Positions 1 through 5,793 of a stretch of 12,015 nucleotides of DNA are shown here, piece by piece. Position numbers and translations under genes: made by a program. This DNA is from Deltaproteobacteria bacterium (lineage in GTDB: Bacteria > Desulfobacterota > Desulfobaccia > Desulfobaccales > Desulfobaccaceae): positions 1 to 12,015 of the forward strand of contig VGSX01000089.1 in NCBI GenBank assembly GCA_016874895.1. The letters are read 5' to 3'. The notes under the pieces are model-generated. The model was not told where the DNA came from. It did not search any database and worked only from the letters and a program-made list of their open reading frames with translations. Within the stretch, counting starts at the first letter, position 1, and each line of letters opens with the position of its first letter.

Positions 1-24
1 CACTGCCCACTGCCCCCTGACCCC

Positions 25-1098
25 TCATCCAATCCCCTCGCCCTCCCGCCGCCGTTTCAGCAGCAGGCAGAAGAACGGGCCACCCAGAATGGCCGTCACC
101 ACCCCCACGGGCAACTCCTCGCCGCCGGGGAGGATCACCCGGGCCAGGACATCCGACCACAGGAGGGCCAGACCTCCCAGGAGTCCGGAGAGGATGAGCA
201 GGGGGCGGTGTTCCGCGCCGATGAGCATCCTGAGCAAATGCGGCACCACCAGGCCCACAAAGCCGATGATCCCGGACACCGCCACCGCCCCGGCCGTCAG
301 CAGGCTGGCCCCGATGAGCAGCAGCCGCCGGGTCTGATCCACCTCCACCCCCATCTGCCGGGCCTGCATTTCCCCCAGGGACAGCAGATCCAGTTCCCGG
401 GCTTTCAGGCCCACGATGACCAGGCCGGTGAGGATATAGGGCAGGGCGAAGAGCACGTGCGACCAGCCCCGGCCCTGGAAACTGCCCATGACCCAGAAGA
501 CGATGCTGCTCACCGACTCTTCGTCCAGGGATTTCAACAGCGAAATAAAGGCCGACAGAAAGGTGGCCACCACGATGCCGGCCAATACCATGGTATCCCG
601 CCGCAGCCGGCCATTGACCCGGCCCAGGGCCAGCACCGCCCCCAGGGCGGCCACCGCGCCGGCCAGGGCCGCCAGGGGGAGCAGGCCCAGGCCCCAGGCG
701 GTCTTGGCCCCCAGACCCAGAAAAATCGCCAGGGAAGCCCCGCAGGCCGCACCGGTGGAAACCCCTAAGGTGAAGGGGTCGGCCAGGGGGTTGCGCAAAA
801 TACCCTGGAAAGCGGTCCCGGCCACGGCCAGGGCCATCCCCACCAACAGGGCCAGGCAGATGCGGCTCAGGCGGATCTGCAGGATGACCTCCTGCCAGGT
901 CTGGTCCAGGGAGCCGGGACCCGCCAACCCGGCCTGGGCCAGGAAGGCCAGGAGGACGGTGCGGCCCGGAATGGCCAACCGGCCGAACATGCAGGCCAGC
1001 AGGATGGACAGCAGCGCGGCCACGAGCAGGCCCGCCAGCAGAAAGCCGAACCTCCTGGCCGACCGGGATTCCTGCTGATAGATGTCCTCCCGGTTCAT
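25..1098 (-). CDS. btuC: FecCD/BtuC-family ABC transporter permease, probably for corrinoid uptake
   Basis: Inner-membrane permease of a binding-protein-dependent ABC importer of the FecCD family (iron-siderophore, heme and cobalamin importers). The 357-residue protein has about ten hydrophobic segments and the family signatures in order: RNPLADPFTLGVSTGA (102-117), FWVMGSF (201-207), GFVGLVVPHLLR (279-290) and PVGVVTAILGGPFF (330-343). The B12 riboswitch just upstream on the same strand is the reason to prefer cobalamin or another corrinoid over iron as substrate. I chose the ATG at 1098, preceded by a G-rich stretch. A TTG at 1176 would add 26 residues that look unlike a membrane-protein N terminus and would exceed the usual family length of about 330-350. 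The ATPase and binding-protein genes are not in view; they could lie left of position 1. The family is certain, the substrate inferred. Confidence 0.88.
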   Translation of the reverse strand: MNREDIYQQESRSARRFGFLLAGLLVAALLSILLACMFGRLAIPGRTVLLAFLAQAGLAGPGSLDQTWQEVILQIRLSRICLALLVGMALAVAGTAFQGILRNPLADPFTLGVSTGAACGASLAIFLGLGAKTAWGLGLLPLAALAGAVAALGAVLALGRVNGRLRRDTMVLAGIVVATFLSAFISLLKSLDEESVSSIVFWVMGSFQGRGWSHVLFALPYILTGLVIVGLKARELDLLSLGEMQARQMGVEVDQTRRLLLIGASLLTAGAVAVSGIIGFVGLVVPHLLRMLIGAEHRPLLILSGLLGGLALLWSDVLARVILPGGEELPVGVVTAILGGPFFCLLLKRRREGEGIG

Positions 1099-1213
1099 TG
1101 CCCCCCAACCCCGGTCCTTTCCCTGGGTTCGCCGTAAGAAGACGCCATCCGGGCTTTTATATGCCAAATCAGTCAATCAGCTTCCACCGCCCGATTATTT
1201 CTTCCGCTGAAAC

Positions 1214-1270
1214 AAAAAAATCCTTAAGTCCCGGACTAAGACTTAAGGATTACCCGATTTTTTCCTTAAG
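1214..1270 (-). terminator. Riboswitch expression platform: intrinsic terminator with possible antiterminator
   Basis: On the minus strand ATCCTTAAGTC (1250 to 1240) pairs perfectly with GACTTAAGGAT (1230 to 1220) over a 9-nt loop and is followed by an unbroken T run (1220 to 1214), a textbook rho-independent terminator. Just upstream, CTTAAGGA (1270 to 1263) is the exact complement of TCCTTAAG (1249 to 1242), the 5' arm of the terminator, so an 8-bp antiterminator could form instead. This suggests that B12 binding acts by premature termination before the permease gene. Confidence 0.85.
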
Positions 1271-1299
1271 GGAGCCGCCGTAGTTAACCGGCGGCGCCA

Positions 1300-1493
1300 C
1301 AGTCGGCGCCCCACGCCGTTACTGCAACACCATCTGGGCAGGTCTTCTGGCTTCCGGATCAGCCTAGTCTCTGCGCCTTCCCACCCATTACGTCGGAGCA
1401 GTGGCCCGTTGCAGATTTCGTCCCCGGTCACAGCGGCGGGTCCGCGACGGCTTAACCGTCTTCCCTTTTAAGCCCTGAAAGGCACCCAAGGCA
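1300..1493 (-). ncRNA. Cobalamin riboswitch aptamer
   Basis: Read on the minus strand, this leader carries the conserved blocks of the cobalamin (B12) riboswitch in order: GGTGCC followed by GCTTAAAAGGGAA near the 5' end, then GCCGTCGCGG and CCGCCGCTGTGACCGGGGA in the core, an arm with GGGCCACTGC, and the B12-box element GCCAGAAGACCTGCC (minus strand of 1337-1351). A hairpin with GGCGCC arms (1293-1298 and 1305-1310) follows; its loop region contains TGTGGC, able to pair with GCCAC of the upstream arm, as expected of the L5-L13 kissing contact, though that pairing is tentative. It lies between a sigma-70-like promoter and the permease, so it should lower permease expression when adenosylcobalamin or a related corrinoid binds. 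Ends are approximate. Confidence 0.93.
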
Positions 1494-1498
1494 ATTTT

Positions 1499-1528
1499 AT
1501 AGTATCTAATCTCGGGTGGTCTTGTCAA
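1499..1528 (-). promoter_or_regulatory. Sigma-70-like promoter of the B12 riboswitch/permease transcript
   Basis: On the minus strand there is a consensus -35 TTGACA (1528 to 1523), an 18-nt spacer and a -10 TACTAT (1504 to 1499). Transcription would begin near 1492, exactly where the aptamer starts. Confidence 0.7.
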
Positions 1529-1680
1529 CGGCTTTTTGTCCTTGGCAAATCAGGTTGACCCTCAAGACCTCATATAATTTAACAGAATTCTAACAATCGG
1601 GAAACAATATCGAAACATGAATGACTGATATTAAGTGCTAAAGCAAACATATTTTAACATAATTATCATAAGGTGGCGCA

Positions 1681-1887
1681 ATGACTGAAAAAGCCGGGGA
1701 TATGCAGCCCAACGGGGTAGAGTTGACAAAATTCTTAGGCATCTCCTCCGAGATGGCCGCAGCCTTTGTTTCCCAGGGACATGTGGTCTTCTCGGAAGAT
1801 AAAAAACTCACTTTTATAAGATTACGCGATATTTTTCAGAGCCTCCGTAAAACCGCGGCCTGCCGCGCAACCGGGGCTACTTCTTAA
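1681..1887 (+). CDS. Small hypothetical protein, 68 residues
   Basis: I do not recognise this protein. The ATG has a good ribosome-binding site, AAGGTGG, about 4 nt upstream, which is the main reason to believe it. The middle (about residues 13-56) reads as a compact folded unit: a helix around VELTKFLGI, a second around SEMAAAFVSQ, a likely beta strand GHVVF, and a third helix LRDIFQSLRK. The tail is basic (RKTAACR). There is no signal peptide or membrane segment. The helical layout and basic end could suit a small DNA- or RNA-binding protein, but no motif proves this. It is divergent from the B12-controlled permease and has no same-strand neighbour before the tRNA, so context does not suggest a role. 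Confidence 0.6.
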   Translation: MTEKAGDMQPNGVELTKFLGISSEMAAAFVSQGHVVFSEDKKLTFIRLRDIFQSLRKTAACRATGATS

Positions 1888-1986
1888 CACCTTGCCTTAA
1901 TCCTTTCACAGTTGCTTGGAACGGGTCCTAAGACCTGACTCGGGATTTTTCTGGTATACTAGCGCAAACCTCCAGGCCTGCACAGC

Positions 1987-2016
1987 GAAGGCACAGACCT
2001 GGAGGTCTGTGCCTTC
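1987..2016. repeat. Perfect 13-bp inverted repeat, REP-like hairpin
   Basis: GAAGGCACAGACC (1987-1999) and GGTCTGTGCCTTC (2004-2016) are exact reverse complements around the 4-nt loop TGGA. An upstream CCTCCAGG can pair with CCTGGAGG in and beside the loop, so competing folds exist. No T run follows on either strand, so it is not a standard terminator; a dispersed palindromic repeat is more likely. Confidence 0.7.
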
Positions 2017-2183
2017 CAGTTGATAGTTCAGATCTGCCCTTATCCGGGAAATTCTTCCTTCCCAAGCAGTAAGCCGGCGCCACCATGTTTTTCATGGCCT
2101 ACGGTTGAACCGGGAGTCCTGGGAAACGTGCCCTCTTGCCCCATTTTCCTATGACAGAATTATCGACCCTGCCTCGAGCACAC

Positions 2184-2213
2184 TTGACAATCCCCCCGAA
2201 AATAGAATATTAT
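2184..2213 (+). promoter_or_regulatory. Promoter of tRNA-Ala
   Basis: Consensus -35 TTGACA (2184-2189), 18-nt spacer, -10 TATTAT (2208-2213). The mature tRNA begins 12 nt after the -10 box, leaving a very short 5' leader. Confidence 0.75.
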
Positions 2214-2225
2214 CAATTTTATTAT

Positions 2226-2301
2226 GGGGGTGTAGCTCAGTTGGGAGAGCGCTAGCCTCGCATGCTAGAGGCCGGGGGTTCGAATCCCCCCATCTCCACC
2301 A
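2226..2301 (+). tRNA. tRNA-Ala, anticodon CGC
   Basis: A complete 76-nt cloverleaf decoding GCG alanine codons. Acceptor GGGGGTG (2226-2232) pairs with CATCTCC (2291-2297); the D stem is GCTC/GAGC; the anticodon stem CTAGC/GCTAG encloses the loop CTCGCAT with anticodon CGC at 2259-2261; the T arm is GGGGG, TTCGAAT, CCCCC. The third acceptor pair is G3:U70, the alanine identity element. Discriminator A2298 is followed by an encoded CCA (2299-2301). A consensus promoter precedes it and an intrinsic terminator follows about 95 nt downstream, so it seems to be a single-tRNA transcript. Confidence 0.98.
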
Positions 2302-2395
2302 AGTTTTATCAATGATATCAACTAATCAATTCTAAGAATCAGGCAAAATCACAGGCCCCAGCCCCACAAGTCAGGCCCCAAGGAATTGCACCACG

Positions 2396-2420
2396 ATGCC
2401 CCCACTCAGGGGGCATTTTT
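2396..2420 (+). terminator. Intrinsic terminator downstream of tRNA-Ala
   Basis: ATGCCCCC (2396-2403) pairs with GGGGGCAT (2409-2416) over the loop ACTCA, and TTTT follows. The T run is on the plus strand, so it ends the tRNA transcript. It slightly overlaps the end of the convergent gene relic. Confidence 0.75.
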
Positions 2421-2672
2421 CTTATTGGGAATTCTTTCACTGAGTCTTTTGCCGGGATATCGGTTTGCGTAACCAGGTTTTTTGCGAGGAGTATCGGAGG
2501 CATTTTTGAGACGTTTGCCCCGTCCAGTGACAAAAACAACATTCCCCTGGGACTCAGGTTTTGGAGCAATTAATCCTTCCCGCTCTAACCAGACCCACGC
2601 TTCCATGAGGGCTTTACTAATTTCTCCCTGCTGATCTTTACCAGCAAAGAAGCAAAGAGACGAAACTGGCAT
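2406..2672 (-). pseudogene. Relic of a TIGR02391-like (Ymh-type) protein gene
   Basis: An open frame downstream of coaD encodes a stretch (minus strand of about 2627-2499) reading EISKALMEAWVWLEREGLIA and, after a short gap, NVVFVTGRGKRLKN. From memory of the family, this resembles the N-terminal segment of TIGR02391 proteins, where a WLE.EGLIAP...G..FVTRRG pattern precedes the conserved C-terminal domain. That C-terminal domain is missing: the frame ends shortly afterwards in a basic, low-quality tail over the tRNA terminator. The frame stays open upstream to an ATG at 2798 inside the end of coaD, but that part is not recognisable as protein. No ribosome-binding site stands out. I read it as a decayed remnant; a genuine short ORF is the alternative. 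Confidence 0.42.
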
Positions 2673-2757
2673 GACGGCGGCTACCCGGAAGGAGGCCGCG
2701 AATCGGTGAAGAAAAGTCAAAGGCTTGTCGGGAAAGCGGCTCAGCCCGGCGTGACCA

Positions 2758-3243
2758 TTATTCCAAGCCGAATTTTTCTCGAAGCTTGTCGAAGACAATG
2801 GGCGGCACGATGTCCTTGATGACGCCGCCCAGACTGACGGCTTCTTTCAGGATGGAGGAGCTTAAAAAGACCCATTTAAGGCTGGTCATGAGGAAGACCG
2901 TCTCGATTTCCGGGGCCAGGCGGCGGTTCATCAGGGCCAACTGAAATTCGTAATCGAAGTCGCTCACCGCCCGCAGACCCCGCAGGATGACGTTGGTGTT
3001 CTGCCGACGGACGTAATCCACCAACAGCCCGGTGAAATGATCGATTTTTACCCGGGGATGATGGTTCAGCACCTCGCGGATGAGGGTGACCCGCTCCTCG
3101 ATGGTGAACAGCGGCTGTTTCACCGGATTGACAGCGATGGCGACGATAATTTCATCGAAGATCTTCAGTCCCCGCTCGATGAGGTCCAGGTGACCGTTGG
3201 TGATGGGATCAAAGGACCCCGGGTAAATGGCTATTTTGCCCAT
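2758..3243 (-). CDS. coaD: Phosphopantetheine adenylyltransferase
   Basis: Cytoplasmic enzyme for the penultimate step of coenzyme A synthesis: it transfers AMP from ATP to 4'-phosphopantetheine, giving dephospho-CoA and pyrophosphate. The 161-residue length is normal. Visible motifs are YPGSFDPITNGH (7-18), holding the TxGH-type nucleotide-binding site; RGLRAVSDFDYEF (88-100), the conserved substrate and hexamer region; and the ATP-binding segment LSSSILKE (127-134). I chose the ATG at 3243, preceded by AAAGGAG; an upstream in-frame ATG at 3267 would put that Shine-Dalgarno inside the coding region. It lies downstream of rsmD on the same strand, a common bacterial pairing, but here a 270-bp repeat-bearing gap separates them. 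Confidence 0.97.
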   Translation of the reverse strand: MGKIAIYPGSFDPITNGHLDLIERGLKIFDEIIVAIAVNPVKQPLFTIEERVTLIREVLNHHPRVKIDHFTGLLVDYVRRQNTNVILRGLRAVSDFDYEFQLALMNRRLAPEIETVFLMTSLKWVFLSSSILKEAVSLGGVIKDIVPPIVFDKLREKFGLE

Positions 3244-3352
3244 GAAATAAAATTCTCCTTTTATCACCAGGAGCGATTATTTTATCCCCCTCCCCCTTAA
3301 GCGGCTTACCCTTACCCACAACTTTTTATCTGCTTGATATCATTTCATTTAT

Positions 3353-3384
3353 CCCCTATCCCCCCAAGGGGGAAGGGTTAGGGG
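3353..3384. repeat. Imperfect C/G-rich hairpin related to the 3427 repeat
   Basis: CCCCTA (3353-3358) can pair with TAGGGG (3379-3384), and inside it TCCCCC with GGGGGA around 3359-3373. It shares the CCCCTAACCC and run-of-C/run-of-G character with the longer palindrome 45 bases away and is probably a diverged or inverted relative. It lies between rsmD and coaD. Confidence 0.45.
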
Positions 3385-3426
3385 CAATGCTGTTGAATTA
3401 GGGAGATGGCGAGTTGGCAACTTATT

Positions 3427-3476
3427 AAAATCCCCCCTAACCCCCCTTTAAAAAAGGGGGGAACTAAAGGATATCC
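3427..3476. repeat. Dispersed C-run/G-run palindrome, copy 1
   Basis: AAAATCCCCCCTAACCCCCC leads into a perfect 9-bp stem, CCCCCCTTT (3441-3449) and AAAGGGGGG (3453-3461), and ends with TAAAGGATATC. The same order recurs at 11961-12011 with few changes. It lies in the rsmD-coaD gap, where it could also act as a partial terminator or processing site. Confidence 0.75.
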
Positions 3477-3516
3477 TTGAGGGTGAGGGGGTGCATTAAT
3501 TAATAATTCCTTAATC

Positions 3517-4089
3517 TTAACTGGAAACCGGGAACTGAAAACCGGCAACCCCATAAAAAGACACCAGGGTGGCGCCGTAGCGCCGCTGATCGGTGCGGGT
3601 CAGGTCCTGGTAAGTGCTGGCCGGTTCATCCTGGCGGCCGTGTTCCACAATGATCCGGCCTTCGGGGCGGAGGAGCCGGGACTCGGCCAGCAGGGTTAAC
3701 ACAGCCCCGGCCTGGCCGGAGCCGTAAGGCGGATCCAGGAAAATCAGGGAGAATTTTTCACCCGCGGCGGCCAGCCGGGGCAGGGCCTTGGCCGCGGGGA
3801 GCGCCATGATGCGGCTCACCTGGGCAAGACCGCACTGCTCCACGTTCCGCCGCAACACCTGCAAAGAACTCCGGTGGTTTTCCACAAAAACGGCCCGGCT
3901 GGCGCCCCGGCTGAGGGCTTCGATACCCAGGGCCCCGGTGCCGGCGAACAGATCCAAAACCTGGGCCTGATGACAGGCCGCCCCCAGGATGTTGAAAATA
4001 GCCTCCCGCACCCGGTCTGCGGTGGGTCGCAGCGGCCCCCGGACCGCGGCCAGCCGGCGGCCCTTCAGGCGGCCGCCGATGATACGCAC
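3517..4089 (-). CDS. rsmD: 16S rRNA (guanine-N2-)-methyltransferase RsmD
   Basis: SAM-dependent enzyme that methylates N2 of G966 (E. coli numbering) of 16S rRNA during small-subunit assembly. The 190-residue protein has the family N terminus MRIIGGRLKGRRL, then RPTADRVREAIFNIL (21-35), the SAM-binding motif I DLFAGTGALGIEALSRGA (46-63) and the catalytic motif IV DPPY (119-122) of N2-guanine methyltransferases. The start is a GTG at 4089, only 15 nt after the stop of the aldolase-family gene, so the two are probably co-transcribed. The last residues (about 184-190, FQFPVSS) appear to be encoded by a GGAACTGAAAACCG-like repeat reaching into the gene end, so the native stop may have been replaced. 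Function is secure. Confidence 0.95.
   Translation of the reverse strand: MRIIGGRLKGRRLAAVRGPLRPTADRVREAIFNILGAACHQAQVLDLFAGTGALGIEALSRGASRAVFVENHRSSLQVLRRNVEQCGLAQVSRIMALPAAKALPRLAAAGEKFSLIFLDPPYGSGQAGAVLTLLAESRLLRPEGRIIVEHGRQDEPASTYQDLTRTDQRRYGATLVSFYGVAGFQFPVSS
3518..3549. repeat. Short degenerate repeat at the 3' end of rsmD
   Basis: On the plus strand AACTGGAAACCG is followed by GGAACTGAAAACCG, two imperfect tandem units. They cover the rsmD stop and its last residues. Low-complexity tracts of this kind are typically intergenic. Confidence 0.4.
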
Positions 4090-4104
4090 CTTGCCGCCCG
4101 AGAA

Positions 4105-5199
4105 TTATAATTTTGCGACCAGACCGTGCACCACTTTGGAGGCGGTGCCCACGGCCCGGAAGGCCTGGATGAAAGCTTTGGCCTCGTTATAGGCCTGGGC
4201 GGCAATCTTTTCCCGGTAAGCCGCGGGGATGGCGTCTATCTTTGCTTTAAAAGGCTTGCTGGTGAATTTAATATCTTTTTTATTTTCCGAGGCCCAGGCC
4301 CGCATGTCGGCCATGAGGTCTTCGGGCAGGCCGGCGTGGGCGATATTTTGCCACTGAGTGCCCACGTTGGCCTTGCGGATGCCGTAATCAGCGAAGCGGC
4401 CCACCAGGTGCAGAGGCGTGCCGGTGACCCCGTGCTGGGCGATGCAGACCCCGAAATCCTTGATGGCGCCATATATTTCTCCGGTGCGGTCCAGGTCGAT
4501 GGAGATTTTCTCACCCTCCAGGTAATTGCCGTGCTTGGAGCCGTTATTAATGGCCAGCAGGTCGGGATAGACGCCGTTATCTTTCAGACCCTTGATAAAA
4601 TCCACCGCCTCGGCCACGGTGGTAATCTCGGCTTCCTGGCCGGCGGATTTAATTTCCCCTACTTCCACTTCCAGGCCCAGATTCTGCTGGACGATGGGTT
4701 GGGCCAGCTCCGTGGTTATCTGGATGTTGTCGGGCAATTCATTGAAAGACGCGTCAATGGCAAAGGAGGTATAGCCGGCCGCCAGTTGGGCTTCGATGAG
4801 CTGCCGGGCCGAAGCGATGGCCTCCGGGGCCGTGCTTTTCACGGTAATGTGATCGGCATGGATGAAAAAGGGTTTGGTGAAGTTCGTCTCCTCGGCCGCG
4901 GCCAATAACGTATCCACGTAGAGTTGGGGCGTGAAGCCGGTGTAGCCCCCCTCCAGACTGCATTCGCTCCGGGCCAGTTCGAAGGCTACCACCGCGTCCA
5001 ACTCCTGGGCGGCCCGCATGATGCCGGGTATAACGTGTTTAATACGGGTGTTGCAGGCCATGACAATGACCGGCTCGGATTTCAGGATGGTCAAGATGTC
5101 CCTGCCATTGAGCAGACAGACCCGGCTGTGTGCCGGAAGCTTGGCCAACACCTGGGGCGGTCGCTGCCCCAACAGGCGATCTTCGGCGGTTGCGCTCAT
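4105..5199 (-). CDS. Class II fructose-bisphosphate aldolase family protein (divergent)
   Basis: Zn-dependent aldolase of the class II FBP/ketose-bisphosphate family, presumably cytosolic and splitting or joining a phosphorylated ketose. The 364-residue protein keeps the metal and catalytic framework: HADH (114-117), carrying the proposed catalytic Asp and the first zinc His; LEVEVGEI (176-183), the place of the usual ELG..GG segment; GSKHG (220-224), with the second zinc His 223; and HGVTG (256-260), with the third, His 256. The loops that bind phosphate in FBP aldolases differ: HGGSG is HGVTG, and the NxDTD segment is NVGTQ (278-282). It may therefore act on another substrate, although glycolytic/gluconeogenic FBP aldolase remains possible. 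The ATG at 5199 has a strong AAAGGAG site about 5 nt upstream. It starts a run with rsmD and coaD; the gap before it carries a repeat element. Confidence 0.85.
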   Translation of the reverse strand: MSATAEDRLLGQRPPQVLAKLPAHSRVCLLNGRDILTILKSEPVIVMACNTRIKHVIPGIMRAAQELDAVVAFELARSECSLEGGYTGFTPQLYVDTLLAAAEETNFTKPFFIHADHITVKSTAPEAIASARQLIEAQLAAGYTSFAIDASFNELPDNIQITTELAQPIVQQNLGLEVEVGEIKSAGQEAEITTVAEAVDFIKGLKDNGVYPDLLAINNGSKHGNYLEGEKISIDLDRTGEIYGAIKDFGVCIAQHGVTGTPLHLVGRFADYGIRKANVGTQWQNIAHAGLPEDLMADMRAWASENKKDIKFTSKPFKAKIDAIPAAYREKIAAQAYNEAKAFIQAFRAVGTASKVVHGLVAKL

Positions 5200-5218
5200 G
5201 GGATCTCCTTTCTTGCCA

Positions 5219-5300
5219 GGTAAGCGTTCAGCGGTCAGCTTTCGGCCGTCAGCTTAAAAAATAAATTCAATAAGTGATTGTTGAGAGCTGAACGCCTTCC
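5219..5300. repeat. Dispersed element with GCGTTCAGC/GCTGAACGC ends, copy 1
   Basis: The left end GGTAAGCGTTCAGC and the right end AGCTGAACGCC are near inverted repeats about 80 bases apart; the interior carries further GTCAGCTT-type units. The left end matches base for base the one at 11791. It lies immediately upstream of the aldolase-family Shine-Dalgarno sequence, so it is transcribed as part of the leader or separates this gene from the nucleotidyltransferase upstream. Confidence 0.75.
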
Positions 5301-5401
5301 TTGCCGCCAATTAATAAAAAGACTATCCTGAGGTTATTTATAATCCCTTCTCAGAGGGGATCGAAAAAGCCGGAACAGCCTGGTGATACCAGCGCTTGGC
5401 T

Positions 5402-5758
5402 TCATTTCTGCGGCGGGGTGCCATAGATCAGGCATCCCTCCTCAATAATTGTTTCGGCAAAGGCGTTGCCCCCGCGAAGCATGGCCTCAAACTCTGATGG
5501 GGTATATATCAGCAGGTCCACCGCTCCCAGTTCCGGGGGCAAAGTCCGGCCCACCTGCTGCAGCCGTTCTAAAAAAGGCGTGGTGGTTTCCTTGATAACC
5601 ACCACGTCCAGATCGCTCAACTCATCGTCCTCGCTTCGGGCCCAGGAACCGAACACGTAGACCTGCCGGGGTCGGTAAGGAGCCAGCGCCGCCAGTAACA
5701 GGCGGATCTTTTTCCGGCCCAGGAGCCGACGTTTTCGGGATGCGGCTGCTTCGTTCAT
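5402..5758 (-). CDS. MNT-type nucleotidyltransferase domain protein
   Basis: Small stand-alone nucleotidyltransferase of the polymerase-beta superfamily, 118 residues. The motif GSWARSEDDELSDLD (about residues 37-51) fits GSx10DxD, the active-site signature of minimal nucleotidyltransferases, in which the two Asp bind Mg2+. The C-terminal VDLLIYTPSEFE and IIEEGCLIYG are also typical. Characterised relatives such as MntA transfer AMP to a HEPN toxin partner and act as antitoxins; that role would need a HEPN gene, and none is visible on either side. The ATG at 5758 is 35 nt after the asd stop with a weak GGGG site, suggesting co-transcription with leuD-leuB-asd. The open frame upstream of it runs into asd in another frame and is not coding. 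The family is confident; the role is unknown. Confidence 0.82.
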   Translation of the reverse strand: MNEAAASRKRRLLGRKKIRLLLAALAPYRPRQVYVFGSWARSEDDELSDLDVVVIKETTTPFLERLQQVGRTLPPELGAVDLLIYTPSEFEAMLRGGNAFAETIIEEGCLIYGTPPQK

Positions 5759-5793
5759 TTTCCCCAACCCGGGGCAGAGCGGCCACCCTCGTT

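Larger units (their letters stand above)
1099..1680. other. Divergent intergenic region between the permease and the small ORF
   Basis: Most of this stretch is the permease leader (promoter, aptamer, expression platform, all minus strand). The part from about 1530 to 1680 is AT-richer and faces the small plus-strand gene. It holds a perfect TATAAT at 1573-1578 without a well-spaced -35, so a plus-strand promoter there is only possible. No further gene is seen. Confidence 0.6.
1888..2225. other. Intergenic spacer between the small ORF and tRNA-Ala
   Basis: About 340 bases without a convincing gene. It holds the perfect inverted repeat at 1987-2016, a related half-copy just before it (CCTCCAGG near 1971-1978) and, at its right end, the promoter of the tRNA. 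Nothing else is identifiable between about 2020 and 2180. Confidence 0.6.

Noticed and set aside
1214..1250. Terminator for the convergent small ORF
   Set aside because: The T run is on the minus strand and the hairpin sits in the permease leader, so it belongs to the riboswitch platform.
2105..2335. Plus-strand open frame covering the tRNA, with a GCSSVGRA...RGRGFESP peptide
   Set aside because: This peptide is the translation of a tRNA gene, a well-known false ORF; the cloverleaf explains the sequence.
2276..2420. Phage or island attachment site at the tRNA 3' end
   Set aside because: No second copy of the tRNA 3' end and no integrase gene is present in the window, so there is no direct evidence of integration.
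4126..4908. 260-residue open frame antisense to the aldolase-family gene
   Set aside because: It mirrors a real gene in a GC-rich codon frame, has no recognisable motif and no ribosome-binding site.
5200..5401. Hidden HEPN toxin gene next to the nucleotidyltransferase
   Set aside because: The gap is only about 200 bases, is partly a repeat element, and shows no frame with HEPN features.
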